Source: Verrucomicrobiales bacterium
GTDB taxonomy: Bacteria; Verrucomicrobiota; Verrucomicrobiia; Verrucomicrobiales; DEV007
Reading direction: 5' to 3'
DNA: 64,000 bases
Assembly: GCA_002726915.1 (NCBI GenBank)
Contig: PBSY01000047.1
Location: 62,001 to 126,000 of the forward strand
The notes under the pieces were generated by a model. The model had not been told where the DNA came from. It saw only the letters and a program-made list of their open reading frames with translations, and searched no databases. Numbering within the stretch: position 1 is the first letter of the stretch; each line of letters opens with the position of its first letter. The position numbers were made by a program, and so were the translations under genes. This document shows positions 55,846 to 64,000 of this stretch, in pieces.

Positions 55846-57006
55846 TTAACCGGTGAAAAAACGTTTTGCTTTCTCAAAGAAGCTTCCACCCACTGGGTGA
55901 TTTTTTTCGGTCACCGTTTCGGCAAATTCGCTCAAAAGTTCTTCCTGTTTCTTATTGAGCTTAACCGGCACTTCAACTTGAACATTCACGAGCAGGTCCC
56001 CTTTTCTTCCAGTCTGGAGATCTGGCATTCCTTTATCCCGGAGACGAAAGGAGGTATTAGTTTGGGTACCGGTAGGAATCTTGATAGATGCTTGCCCGTT
56101 GAGCGTGGGAATCGTTAAATCTCCTCCCAAAGCAGCCAGAGTAAAGGGTAGCGGCACTTCACAAAATAGATCAGAATCGTCGCGTTCAAAGACCTCATGG
56201 TCTTTCACGTGAATGACGACATAGAGGTCACCGGCGCTACCGCCCTGCCGACCTGCGTCACCATGACCGACCGAACGCAGGCGCCCACCTTCCATGATCC
56301 CCGCCGGAATCTTCAGTTTGATGTGGCCACTGCCGTCCTTACATCCCTCACCGGAACAATCTGGGCAAGGGTTAGAAATCACCTCACCACTGCCATTGCA
56401 ATCAGGACAAGTCTGCTGCACCTGAAAAAATCCTCGACTGGTAATGACTTGGCCCGCTCCCCCACAAGTGGCGCACTGCCGAACATCTGAGCGACCGCCT
56501 TTCGAACCCGAACCGTCGCACGTTTCGCAATTCACGAGTCGCTCAATTTTAAGCTCTTTTTCGACACCACTAGCTGCCTCTTCGAGCGTAAGTTGGAGGT
56601 CATAACGAAGGTCTGACCCCCGTTTACGACGTTCAGAACGACCACGACCTCCGCCACCAAAAAATTCTTCGAAGATGCTTCCACCTCCTCCGCCGCTACC
56701 ACCACTGAAGACCTCGCGGAAAATATCAAATGGATCAGCTCCAGCAAAGCCACCACCGCCAGCAGAAGCTCCCGTGCCATTGGAAAAAGCGCGGTGTCCA
56801 TAACGATCATAAGCGGCGCGTTTCTGATCGTCAGAGAGTACGTCGTAGGCTTCTCCGAGTTCCTTGAACTTCTCCTCGGCCTCGTGATCATCTGGGTTCT
56901 TATCAGGGTGATACTTAATCGCGAGTTTGCGGTAAGACTTCTTGATTTCGGTTCCACTCGCATCACGGGTGACACTTAGAACTTCGTAATAATCACGTTT
57001 TTCCAT
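55846..57006 (-). CDS. dnaJ: Chaperone DnaJ (Hsp40)
   Basis: 386 aa type I Hsp40. J domain (1-70) with HPD in YHPDKNPDD, a long Gly/Phe region (about 75-130; [24 protein letters not shown]), four zinc-finger repeats [32 protein letters not shown] (about 157-230), and C-terminal substrate domains. It follows grpE by 33 bp; dnaK is not in the window. Converges on recN. Confidence 0.98.
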   Translation of the reverse strand: MEKRDYYEVLSVTRDASGTEIKKSYRKLAIKYHPDKNPDDHEAEEKFKELGEAYDVLSDDQKRAAYDRYGHRAFSNGTGASAGGGGFAGADPFDIFREVFSGGSGGGGGSIFEEFFGGGGRGRSERRKRGSDLRYDLQLTLEEAASGVEKELKIERLVNCETCDGSGSKGGRSDVRQCATCGGAGQVITSRGFFQVQQTCPDCNGSGEVISNPCPDCSGEGCKDGSGHIKLKIPAGIMEGGRLRSVGHGDAGRQGGSAGDLYVVIHVKDHEVFERDDSDLFCEVPLPFTLAALGGDLTIPTLNGQASIKIPTGTQTNTSFRLRDKGMPDLQTGRKGDLLVNVQVEVPVKLNKKQEELLSEFAETVTEKNHPVGGSFFEKAKRFFTG

Positions 57007-57039
57007 CAGAAAAAAAATCTGGGGTATTTGCGCTAACGG

Positions 57040-57624
57040 TCAGCCCTCAGATGAGCCGGACGAAACTACCACGTTAGCCGCACGTAGAACTCGCTCTTTA
57101 AGGCGGTATCCCCGACGCAATGTGCAGAGGATCTGACCTTCAGCAACTTCGTCACTCGACTCCTGCTTGATCGCTTCGTGTACATTTGGGTCGAACAAAA
57201 CTGCGTCAGATTGAATAATCTCGACACCCTGCTCGGAAAGAAAATCTCCAATCTGCTTATAGACCATCGACATACCCTGAAAGATCATCGAATTATCGCC
57301 TTCGGAATCCTGAGCAGCTTTTAAACCCATCTCAAAATTATCAATAATTGGAAACAACTGCTCCAGCAGGCTTCGATTAGCGAAAACGATGGCTTCTGTC
57401 TTCTCACGCGCCATGCGTTTGCGATAATTATCCAACTCGGCCTGAGACCGGGCTGCGACATCTTTCCACTTCTCCACCTCAGCGGCCGGAGTTAAATCCT
57501 CTACAGGACCTGAAAACTCAGTTTCGACCGACTCAGGACTTTCGGTGGATTCATTAGCGGCTGCCTCTTCGCCGCCTTCTGGCTCAGATGCATCAGGGTT
57601 TAACTCTTCCTCAACACTACTCAT
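57040..57624 (-). CDS. grpE: Nucleotide exchange factor GrpE
   Basis: 194 aa. An acidic disordered lead (about 1-45; EEELNPDASEPEGGEEAAANE) is followed by the coiled coil with ARSQAELDNYRKRMAREKTEA and the C-terminal wing with FDPNVHEAIKQESSDEVAEGQIL and LRRGYRLKERVLRAANVVVSSG. It pairs with dnaJ in a heat-shock operon. No CIRCE element (TTAGCACTC dyad) was found upstream, so HrcA control is not supported here. Confidence 0.97.
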   Translation of the reverse strand: MSSVEEELNPDASEPEGGEEAAANESTESPESVETEFSGPVEDLTPAAEVEKWKDVAARSQAELDNYRKRMAREKTEAIVFANRSLLEQLFPIIDNFEMGLKAAQDSEGDNSMIFQGMSMVYKQIGDFLSEQGVEIIQSDAVLFDPNVHEAIKQESSDEVAEGQILCTLRRGYRLKERVLRAANVVVSSGSSEG

Positions 57625-57695
57625 GATATTAAAAAATCTTCACCTCACCGGACATCCAGTGCTCCGGTTATAAATTCCCGGGAGGGCGGGACTAT

Positions 57696-59144
57696 TCACC
57701 GTTTCTCGATGGCAATCAAGGTGATGTCGTCAGTTTGAGACATCCCAACTGAAAACTGCTTAACCTCTTCAACAATCGATCGGATCAGGGTTTCGGAGGA
57801 TTCTGAGGAATATTTCTCAACTGTCTCATTAAGGCGCTTCATCCCGAACTCGTCACCATTACGATCGGTGGCTTCGATCAGGCCATCTGTGTAGAGCAGA
57901 AGGATATCACCCTGATCCATTGTGAATCGATGATCCTTAACCGAACGCTTAAAGACCGGGCCGCCATCAATTCCAGCCGCCATTCCTGTAGGCTCAATCA
58001 GTTGGATCGATTTGCTGGCGCGGCTGTAAAGAATTGGAGGCTCGTGCCCAGCACGAGCGACGGTTATCTCATTCGAACCTTTCTCAAGAATCAAGTAGAG
58101 AAAACTCACAAACATATCCTCCTTGATATCCGGGAAGATTGACTGATTCACCGCATGCAGAACCGATGCCGGGGATAAATTTTCGTGAGCGCGACTGCGA
58201 AGGTTCGAACGGCACATCGCCATAATTAGTGAAGCAGCGATTCCTTTTCCACACACATCACCGATCGCTATACCGTAGCGGTCTTCATCTACGGGGATGT
58301 AATCATAGTAATCACCACTAACAATTCGAGCCGCGTGGTATTCGGCAGCTAAGTCATAATCAGCCAAGGCTGGCGCCGAGCGCGGCAACAGCACCCTCTG
58401 AATCTCGCTGGCCTGAGTAAGTTCGCGTTCCATACGGCGCTTTTCTGCCGCTTCTGCGTGAATAATGGCACTACCAAGTGCGAACGAACTTTGTTCAGCG
58501 ATACTGGAGAACACCTCGCGATCATTCGGAGAAAATCCTTTAGTTGCCTTCCGAGTCATCGCAAGAACTCCTACCCGCTTATGCCCATAGACTAATGATA
58601 CAGCAAGGAAGCTTATCCCATCCTGGTAGTGGGCGCCATGATCAGCATAGTCTGCATTATCGATCATGTCTTCCTCATACAGAGTGCTCTCTGATTCAAG
58701 CGCTTGCCCAACAAGATATTCCCCGGGCTTCAGCGCGGAAAGACGGAGGAAGCTCCGGTATTGACTTTCCGCGTCCTCCGCCGACTCGATTGCCGCGATT
58801 TCAGGTGGCACTGGAATGACTGGCGCAAGATTCAGAGTCTGGCAAACAGGAACAAGCTGGCCCGACTCCCCGTCCAGGAGATAAAGAATACCGGCATCGG
58901 CATCAATAACGTCGACTACGCCATCGACAATATATCGATGCAGATTGGAAGGAGAGTTATCATCCTGAAGCTTCTCTCCGAGGCCTTGAAGGAAGCCGAA
59001 CATACGACGCTCCTCTCCCTCGATTTCATTTTTTTCCTCACTGATTCGCAGAGCATTACGATGCTCCTGCATCCACAGGAATATCGCTACCAACACAACC
59101 GCAATTAAAGCGGTAATAAGGACGGCATACACCAAATACTCCAT
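57696..59144 (-). CDS. Membrane-anchored GAF-SpoIIE serine phosphatase (RsbU/P-like)
   Basis: 482 aa. One N-terminal membrane helix (about 5-25), a short helical segment, a GAF domain (about 55-220; GILYLLDGESGQLVPV, KRVGVLAMTRKATKGFSPNDREVFSSIAEQ), a signalling helix, and a PP2C-like SpoIIE phosphatase (about 265-480). Metal-binding Asp are visible in VSGDYYDYIP, IGDVCGKGIAA, YTDGLIEA and SQTDDITLIAIEK. Such enzymes dephosphorylate STAS-domain anti-anti-sigma factors; the next gene upstream is one. The RsbW-type kinase is not in the window. Confidence 0.93.
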   Translation of the reverse strand: MEYLVYAVLITALIAVVLVAIFLWMQEHRNALRISEEKNEIEGEERRMFGFLQGLGEKLQDDNSPSNLHRYIVDGVVDVIDADAGILYLLDGESGQLVPVCQTLNLAPVIPVPPEIAAIESAEDAESQYRSFLRLSALKPGEYLVGQALESESTLYEEDMIDNADYADHGAHYQDGISFLAVSLVYGHKRVGVLAMTRKATKGFSPNDREVFSSIAEQSSFALGSAIIHAEAAEKRRMERELTQASEIQRVLLPRSAPALADYDLAAEYHAARIVSGDYYDYIPVDEDRYGIAIGDVCGKGIAASLIMAMCRSNLRSRAHENLSPASVLHAVNQSIFPDIKEDMFVSFLYLILEKGSNEITVARAGHEPPILYSRASKSIQLIEPTGMAAGIDGGPVFKRSVKDHRFTMDQGDILLLYTDGLIEATDRNGDEFGMKRLNETVEKYSSESSETLIRSIVEEVKQFSVGMSQTDDITLIAIEKR

Positions 59145-59165
59145 GAATCGCTTACCGCGGAAAGT

Positions 59166-59699
59166 TCAATTGTCCACTGTCTGAGCTTCTAGATCTTTGC
59201 GCAAAAACTCAACAACATCACAGAAACGGTTTCGATTTTCTTCGTTAGCCTCTATTAGCGCCTCATGAGCATCAAGGACCAACTGGGTATGTAGACACTT
59301 GTCTAGAACCTCATGCCCGGATGGGTTACTGAGGTTCTCCTTCACCAACTCGCGCTCGCGTCGCCAGGCATCACCACTACCGTCAATCTTAATGAGGTGG
59401 TCCAATCCTAGCTTGGAAATGGAACGGTGGTTACGCTCTCCCGGATTAATTACCTGCAGTTGACCTTCACTGTCGATTTGGTCAAGACTCGCAGCCGCAG
59501 TGTAGAGTATCCCAATAAAGGTAGAGTCAATTCCACTGCAGTTTTCGAGATCGATCACGAACTGTCGGCATCCCATCTCCAGGCGACCCCGCAAAAAGCG
59601 CTTCAAACTTTCAACATGTTCATGAGTGGCCTTCCCATTGACCTTGACCCAGGCCACGTTACCAAGACACCCGACTAATATGGAACTTTCCTCACTCAC
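59166..59699 (-). CDS. STAS-domain protein (anti-sigma factor antagonist-like) with C-terminal extension
   Basis: 177 aa. The STAS fold spans about 5-105 with FVIDLENCSGIDSTFIGILY, where Ser59/Thr60 sits at the phosphoacceptor place of SpoIIAA. The last ~70 residues form a helical extension (LVLDAHEALIEANEENRNRFCDVVEFLRKD), possibly a dimer or partner-binding arm. It lies 21 bp ahead of the SpoIIE phosphatase gene, so the two are co-transcribed as a partner-switch pair. Confidence 0.9.
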   Translation of the reverse strand: MSEESSILVGCLGNVAWVKVNGKATHEHVESLKRFLRGRLEMGCRQFVIDLENCSGIDSTFIGILYTAAASLDQIDSEGQLQVINPGERNHRSISKLGLDHLIKIDGSGDAWRRERELVKENLSNPSGHEVLDKCLHTQLVLDAHEALIEANEENRNRFCDVVEFLRKDLEAQTVDN

Positions 59700-59747
59700 T
59701 TGATCTCGCGTCTCCTTACCTCTTCCAATTCATCTCGAATCCGGCAG

Positions 59748-60230
59748 CTACTCTTTCCAGAGAAATGATCGATATTCAGCCATCACTACGCCATCCTCGA
59801 CCACGGACGCTTTCCACTGGGTCACCTTGCCACCGTCCTCGAAATCATCTCCAACAATCTGAAATTTAGTCACGTTATTTCCCTTCGGATCAGCGATGAA
59901 AAGTTCCTTCGATAGAACCTGTGACCCAGATGCCCCCTGGCGATACTCAAGTCGCACCGTTGCCGATTGGCGTGTTGCCGTTTTCCAGAATACTGAAAAG
60001 TAGTAACCATATCTCTTTGCCTGCTCTTCGAGGGTCAATGCTCCGTGCAAATAATGCCGAGTCTCAAATTCCACCATGCGGTCATCTGTATCAGGAGATA
60101 CGGAAGATTCGAGGTGATAGGGGTTCACCTTAGTGATTTTGACTTGCTCTGACGTGCTGACACAACTGCTGAGGGCCAGGGCGGTGCCTACGAGAAGTGG
60201 AAAGGGGCTTTTCGGAAATCCAAAGGTCAT
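59748..60230 (-). CDS. Putative lipoprotein of unknown function
   Basis: 160 aa with lipobox LSSC (Cys23). The mature part is beta-rich, with EFETRHYLHGALTLEEQAKRYGYYFSVFWKTATRQSATVRLEYRQG and a C-terminal GKVTQWKASVVEDGVVMAEYRSFLWK. The pattern suits a small periplasmic beta-sandwich; no family was recognised. ATG at 60230 gives the best signal sequence; 60248 is also in frame. It precedes the STAS gene by 48 bp. Confidence 0.65.
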   Translation of the reverse strand: MTFGFPKSPFPLLVGTALALSSCVSTSEQVKITKVNPYHLESSVSPDTDDRMVEFETRHYLHGALTLEEQAKRYGYYFSVFWKTATRQSATVRLEYRQGASGSQVLSKELFIADPKGNNVTKFQIVGDDFEDGGKVTQWKASVVEDGVVMAEYRSFLWKE

Positions 60231-60308
60231 CCGGTAATGTTTCGGCAAGGGTAACTTTGGCCCGTTATACGAGCTTGTTGGTCAATTATCTCATATTTAG
60301 AGAGAGGT

Positions 60309-61142
60309 TCACTCACTTTTTTTATCTCTTATCGATGGTGGGTGTACTTTCACAAAATTCCAAGCTTCGTCCATTTCTTCAAGCGTCGCGGAATGCAAAG
60401 CCTGTCCCTCTTTCCGCAATCTCGTTTCCATCGCCGAAAAGCGCTCTACAAATTTCCGATTCGTCCGATGTAACAAGAGTTCCGCCTCATTTCCTGTCTG
60501 GCGAGCGAGATTCACAACAGCAAAGAGCAAATCACCTATTTCCTCTGCCACTTCGTCGCCGTGTCCCGATTGTATCGCCTCTTCAACTTCTGAAAGTTCT
60601 TCATGTATTTTCTCTAAAACCGGACCAACCGCTGCCCAGTCAAATCCCACCTTGGCCACCTTCTTCTGGATCTTTTGCGCCGACATTAAGGAGGGCAGTC
60701 CTTCATTTGCTTTTTTAAGATAGGGATCGAGCCCATCGGTAGTTTCGCCCTTTTCTTCTAATTTGATTTCATCCCACTGGCTTAAAACGGCGGCTGACGA
60801 GTCAGCCTCTGCCTCGGCAAAGACATGAGGATGACGGCGAATCAATTTCTCACAAATTGCCGTTGCAACGTCGTCCAGATCAAACTGACCATTCTCCGAG
60901 GCTATTTCGGCATGGAAGACCGGCTGCAGCAGCAGATCTCCGAGCTCATCTACGATCTCATCACGATCCCCCCCCTTAACGGCATCGGCCACCTCGTACG
61001 CTTCTTCGATCAAGTGCTTTATGAGAGTTTCGTGTGTCTGTTCTGCATCCCAAGGGCAACCACCGGGGGATCGAAGGAGATGCATAATTTCACGCAAGCG
61101 CTGCAGGGGTGGCAGATCAGGCGAAGGGATAGGGCGAGGCAT
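60309..61142 (-). CDS. mazG: Nucleoside triphosphate pyrophosphohydrolase MazG
   Basis: 277 aa all-alpha NTP pyrophosphatase that hydrolyses (d)NTPs, notably aberrant ones. Two MazG repeats are present: LREIMHLLRSPGGCPWDAEQTHETL with EEAYEVADAV and ELGDLLLQPVFHAEIA, then VAKVGFDWAAVGPVLEKIHEELSEVEEA with EIGDLLFAVVNLAR. ATG at 61142 gives MPRPIPSPDLPPLQRLRE; an ATG at 61178 would add 12 residues. Divergent from rsmE by 92 bp. Confidence 0.96.
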   Translation of the reverse strand: MPRPIPSPDLPPLQRLREIMHLLRSPGGCPWDAEQTHETLIKHLIEEAYEVADAVKGGDRDEIVDELGDLLLQPVFHAEIASENGQFDLDDVATAICEKLIRRHPHVFAEAEADSSAAVLSQWDEIKLEEKGETTDGLDPYLKKANEGLPSLMSAQKIQKKVAKVGFDWAAVGPVLEKIHEELSEVEEAIQSGHGDEVAEEIGDLLFAVVNLARQTGNEAELLLHRTNRKFVERFSAMETRLRKEGQALHSATLEEMDEAWNFVKVHPPSIRDKKSE

Positions 61143-61234
61143 AACTTGATGAGAATAATCACAAGTGGACAAGGGCAATTCAGACCGTTAAGTGAATCGC
61201 TTTGCAAAATTAAAGACTCACCCCATTCTTCATC

Positions 61235-61987
61235 ATGGCAACGCATCGTTTCTATATTTCAGCCAGTCAATGGAATCCTGAAAACCTTATTCTTGGAGAA
61301 GAGGAATCGCACCACTGCCTCGATGTCATGAGATGTCGCGAAGGCGACCGGGTGGCAGTCTTCAATGGCGAAGGCACCGAGGCCGAAGCACAGATTACGG
61401 CCGCCACGAAAGGTGCTGTCGAACTCAAAGCCCTGATGGTAAACCAGACCCCAAAGCCCCCGGCAACCCTGACACTGGGTCAGGCCATTCCAAAAGGGAA
61501 AAATATGGATCTGATTATTCAGAAAGCGACCGAGCTCGGCGCTGCTCGCATTATTCCTCTACTTTCAGAACGTACCGTCGTCCAACTCAGTGGCGAAGAC
61601 CTAGCCAAGAAACAAGAGAAATGGCAACGAGTCGTGATCGAAGCCTGCAAACAATGCGGCCAGAACTGGATTCCTGAAGTCGGACTGCCCTGTTCAGTCG
61701 AAAAGTTTACCAAGGATGCCAGCGACCGGTTCCGACTGATCGCTGCAATTTCTGATACAGCACGAACGCTGAAAGCCACTCTCCTCGAATGGGATGAGGA
61801 AAACAATGAACGCCCGGAATCGGCAACTCTGCTGATTGGACCGGAGGGTGACTTTACTCCCGCCGAAATCTCGCAAGCTCTCTCCGCCGGCTTCTCACCC
61901 ATTTCCCTCGGGCCCATCATTCTGCGCAGCGAAACAGCTGCTATCTACGCTCTCAGTGTGACTGCCTACGAACTAATGGATCGCTGA
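61235..61987 (+). CDS. rsmE: 16S rRNA m3U1498 methyltransferase RsmE
   Basis: 250 aa SPOUT methyltransferase that modifies U1498 in the 30S decoding region. N-terminal PUA-like part (HRFYISASQW, HCLDVMRCREGDRVAVFNGEG), then the SPOUT knot with QKATELGAARIIPLLSERTVV, KWQRVVIEACKQCGQNWIPEV and LLIGPEGDFTPAE plus LGPIILRSETAAIYALSV. Its stop is one base from the stop of the convergent gene. Confidence 0.97.
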   Translation: MATHRFYISASQWNPENLILGEEESHHCLDVMRCREGDRVAVFNGEGTEAEAQITAATKGAVELKALMVNQTPKPPATLTLGQAIPKGKNMDLIIQKATELGAARIIPLLSERTVVQLSGEDLAKKQEKWQRVVIEACKQCGQNWIPEVGLPCSVEKFTKDASDRFRLIAAISDTARTLKATLLEWDEENNERPESATLLIGPEGDFTPAEISQALSAGFSPISLGPIILRSETAAIYALSVTAYELMDR

Positions 61988-61988
61988 T

Positions 61989-63044
61989 TCACGGTGTCGG
62001 AATGACATGTAGCAACTGGATCTTTGATTTCTGCTGCACAGGAACAATAAGAGGCGCCGCACCGGGCCCTCCCGGAATTTCAACGGTCATACTTATTGTT
62101 TGCTCGCTTAAACGCACCATCCGTTCAAGCGGATCATAAAGCACGCGTCCAGACAGGCTTGGCACATGAACTGCCATTAAAACGGCCTTTCCATTTTCAG
62201 ACCCTTGGTTAGGTAACCCCACATCCCCGGAAGCTTGCCCCGAAAGATCAATCTGCAGGTAACGATTGTGATCATGAGCGACCTCTCCTCGATAGAGACA
62301 TTTAATATTGAGCATAATTTCTCCTGCCTCCGTCAGTCGTTTCACTCCCTGGACTGACCAAGCCTGCCCAGGCCGAACCAGTTTGTCCGGCATGCCCTGA
62401 AGAACCACTGTCACCGTTTGACTGAGATCACTGGTTCCTAACTGCGGAAAACCTTCAAGCGGTGAGGCTGTCGCCTGCCTTCCTCTGACCTCCTCCGAGA
62501 CAATACGATTTTCATTGTTCAGTTTAAGGTCGACCCACTGGTTCAGCGATTGATTCAAGTGCAGCCCCAGCGGGGTCTGCCGATCCCCTGCATCTAACGA
62601 GTCATAAAAAACCGATTGACCGGGGGCTTTCATTTCCACCTTAAGCCGCTCAGTTCTTCCATTGAGTTGTATGCCTCGCTTTCCATCCGCGCGGGGTCCG
62701 GCATCGAAGCGTGACTGATGCTCGATCTTTGCCTTACGCGTCCCGCGAAGGGGAAACTGAAACTGAATTTCCAGCTCACTTTTAAAGCGATAAGTACAAC
62801 CCGGTTGAAACTTGGGCGTCAATTCCGCTGGCGGACCCGAGGTAATGCCCGAAACAACGTCAGTGGCTGATGCAGTAATGTCAGGAATATAAAGGTCAGG
62901 CTTTTCCCTGCGCACGGGCGGGTCTGGCTCTCCGGTGCGAAACTCATCCTGAGCCTCCAAATCCATAGGAGACCTGATCAACAGGACAACTAGGATCATG
63001 CCCGTGACAGAGGAGAGTCGATTCACACTCCGAGGAAACCACAT
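61989..63044 (-). CDS. Secreted protein of unknown function
   Basis: 351 aa. Signal peptide about 1-31 (core GMILVVLLIRS, cleavage near LEA), a Pro-rich lead DPPVRREKPDLYIPDITA, then a long beta-rich body: TPKFQPGCTYRFKSELEIQFQFPLRGTRKAKIEHQSRFD, a middle NRTERLKVEM, and a C-terminal VPSLSGRVLYDPLERMVRLSEQTISMTVEIPGGPG. The layout recalls verrucomicrobial secreted families of the DUF6263 kind, but I cannot assign it. Located between rsmE and gltB. Confidence 0.65.
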   Translation of the reverse strand: MWFPRSVNRLSSVTGMILVVLLIRSPMDLEAQDEFRTGEPDPPVRREKPDLYIPDITASATDVVSGITSGPPAELTPKFQPGCTYRFKSELEIQFQFPLRGTRKAKIEHQSRFDAGPRADGKRGIQLNGRTERLKVEMKAPGQSVFYDSLDAGDRQTPLGLHLNQSLNQWVDLKLNNENRIVSEEVRGRQATASPLEGFPQLGTSDLSQTVTVVLQGMPDKLVRPGQAWSVQGVKRLTEAGEIMLNIKCLYRGEVAHDHNRYLQIDLSGQASGDVGLPNQGSENGKAVLMAVHVPSLSGRVLYDPLERMVRLSEQTISMTVEIPGGPGAAPLIVPVQQKSKIQLLHVIPTP

Positions 63045-63093
63045 TTCAGAGAATGGATCAACGAATCAGCTTCACAAGCCTGTCTCGTTTTGT

Positions 63094-63116
63094 CTCCGGC
63101 AGGTCACCTGCCGGAG
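63094..63116 (-). terminator. Hairpin downstream of gltB
   Basis: CTCCGGCAGG-TCA-CCTGCCGGAG, a perfect 10 bp stem with a 3-base loop, starting 27 bases past the gltB stop on the minus strand. The run after it there (ACAAAACGAGAC) is not U-rich, so it may act with Rho or as a 3' stabiliser; on the other strand a short CTCTTTC follows. Confidence 0.6.
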
Positions 63117-63142
63117 CTCTTTCTGATCAAAGGAAAGGTGGC

Positions 63143-64000
63143 TCACTTGGAAGCGGTCGCCTGCGGCTTTGCTATGAGGGCATCAGCCACATCGCTCTTC
63201 GGCTGCACTCGCCAGAATTTTGACAGTGCGTTGGACCAATCATCGAGCAACGCTCGACCCTTTCCACTGCCAGTAGCGTCGACATGAGCTTGGACAAGAT
63301 CCCTCAGTTCGATTGCCTCGGCATCTTCCTCATTCAAGCGAATGATCTCTACCATTTCGGGATTGAAGAGCTTTTCGAAACGCTCCCCTTCATCAAAGAT
63401 ATAAGCCGCACCTCCACTCATACCGGCACCGAAGTTCTTCCCAGTCTCACCAAGAACGACGACAGTTCCGTTGGTCATATACTCGCAACCATGGTCGCCA
63501 ATACCTTCGACAACCGCTGTTCCGCCAGAATTACGCACGCAAAAGCGCTCTCCCCCACATCCGTTGGCAAAAAGGCGCCCACCGGAAGCGCCATACATAA
63601 CCGTATTACCGAGGATAGAATTCTCCGACGGATCAAAACTACGATTCTCGTTTGGCTTTATAATAATTTCACCTCCGGCCATTCCTTTGCCCACGTAGTC
63701 ATTGGCCTCACCTGTCAGGGTGAGTTTGATGCCGCCGCAGAGAAAAGTGGCAAAAGACTGCCCTGCACTACCTGACAACTGGATATCAAAAGTTCCCTCT
63801 TCGACCCCGTGATCACCATGGATCCCTGCTACCGCGCCGGAGAGCTTGGTGCCGATGTTACGGTGGGTGTTCTTCACGTCATAGCTGAGAGAGGCACTCT
63901 CTTTCTTCTCAATCTTACCGCCAAGTTCGGCGATGATCTGATCATCCAAAGGTGGCTCGTGTATACCGTCATTACGATCACGGAGACAAATACGAGGTAG
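63143..64000 (-). CDS. gltB: Glutamate synthase large subunit, C-terminal part (5' end outside window)
   Basis: At least 285 aa of the alpha subunit of glutamate synthase, which makes two glutamates from 2-oxoglutarate and glutamine. The frame stays open to base 64000 with no start codon needed, so this is the 3' part of a longer gene. Visible is the GXGXG beta-helix domain with GGIKLTLTGEANDYVGKGMAGGEIIIKP, MYGASGGRLFANGCGGERFCVRNSGG and GGAAYIFDEG. The amidotransferase and FMN/Fe-S parts are off the right edge. The ~60-residue C-terminal tail (LDDWSNALSKFWRVQPKSDVADALI) is normal. Confidence 0.95.
   Translation of the reverse strand, partial: LPRICLRDRNDGIHEPPLDDQIIAELGGKIEKKESASLSYDVKNTHRNIGTKLSGAVAGIHGDHGVEEGTFDIQLSGSAGQSFATFLCGGIKLTLTGEANDYVGKGMAGGEIIIKPNENRSFDPSENSILGNTVMYGASGGRLFANGCGGERFCVRNSGGTAVVEGIGDHGCEYMTNGTVVVLGETGKNFGAGMSGGAAYIFDEGERFEKLFNPEMVEIIRLNEEDAEAIELRDLVQAHVDATGSGKGRALLDDWSNALSKFWRVQPKSDVADALIAKPQATASK

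Noticed and set aside
57625..57695. Possible CIRCE heat-shock operator before grpE
   Set aside because: No TTAGCACTC or its inverted partner occurs; only an AT-rich stretch and a GAGCACT fragment.

Overview
The window reads as a chromosomal segment of a member of the Verrucomicrobiota, probably a marine or aquatic Verrucomicrobiales-type bacterium. This is inferred from gene content, not from a 16S gene. The clues are an ECF sigma / FecR-LamG / DUF1549-DUF1553 / DUF1501 cluster, a secreted sulfatase, frequent TTG starts with weak Shine-Dalgarno sites, and a ribosomal superoperon lacking rpsN and rpmD. There are about 64 protein genes, one good tRNA, one decayed tRNA copy, and no IS element, phage or CRISPR array.

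Bases 1-31.7 kb are mixed housekeeping and accessory genes: a 5'-truncated recQ, an AmgK-like sugar kinase, a secreted orphan, a single-domain response regulator, a DEAD-box RNA helicase, a DUF255 thioredoxin-fold protein, an SpmA-SpmB fusion, a sulfatase, fabD and an MsbA-like ABC exporter. Then come metK-ahcY (SAM cycle) on the minus strand and, divergently, an ArsR-HTH/methyltransferase fusion resembling the SAH-sensing repressor SahR. The 47 bp between them carry two copies of ATCTTGAT. The ECF sigma / FecR-LamG / SHD1-DUF1549-DUF1553 / DUF1501 cluster follows and ends at a strong terminator. After it lie a hybrid histidine kinase, a TatD hydrolase, a GNAT acetyltransferase, an M32 carboxypeptidase and a trypsin-fold protein that has lost its catalytic residues.

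Bases 31.7-50.0 kb are one minus-strand str-S10-spc-alpha ribosomal superoperon, transcribed rpsL-rpsG-fusA-rpsJ-rplCDWB-rpsS-[exported coiled-coil protein]-rplV-rpsC-rplP-rpmC-rpsQ-rplNXE-rpsH-rplFR-rpsE-rplO-secY-map-rpmJ-rpsM-rpsK-rpsD, closed by a good terminator. It lacks tuf, rpsN, rpmD, adk, infA, rpoA and rplQ. Several proteins carry unusual extensions: L22 a helix-hairpin-helix domain, S3 a Gly/Pro/Arg tail, S5 and S11 acidic N-terminal arms, and L3 a charged tail. The extra gene between rpsS and rplV encodes a secreted coiled-coil protein with no obvious ribosomal role. These are the most unusual features of the window.

Bases 50.2-51.8 kb form a small islet bounded by a degenerate tRNA-Met copy and an intact-looking tRNA(CAU), holding two related BamE/SmpA-like lipoproteins. 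Bases 51.9-64 kb hold an AEC-family transporter, a PhnP-like MBL hydrolase, recN, grpE-dnaJ, a GAF-SpoIIE phosphatase with a STAS protein (a partner-switch pair without its kinase here), a lipoprotein, mazG, rsmE, a secreted protein of unknown function and the 3' part of gltB, which runs off the right edge.
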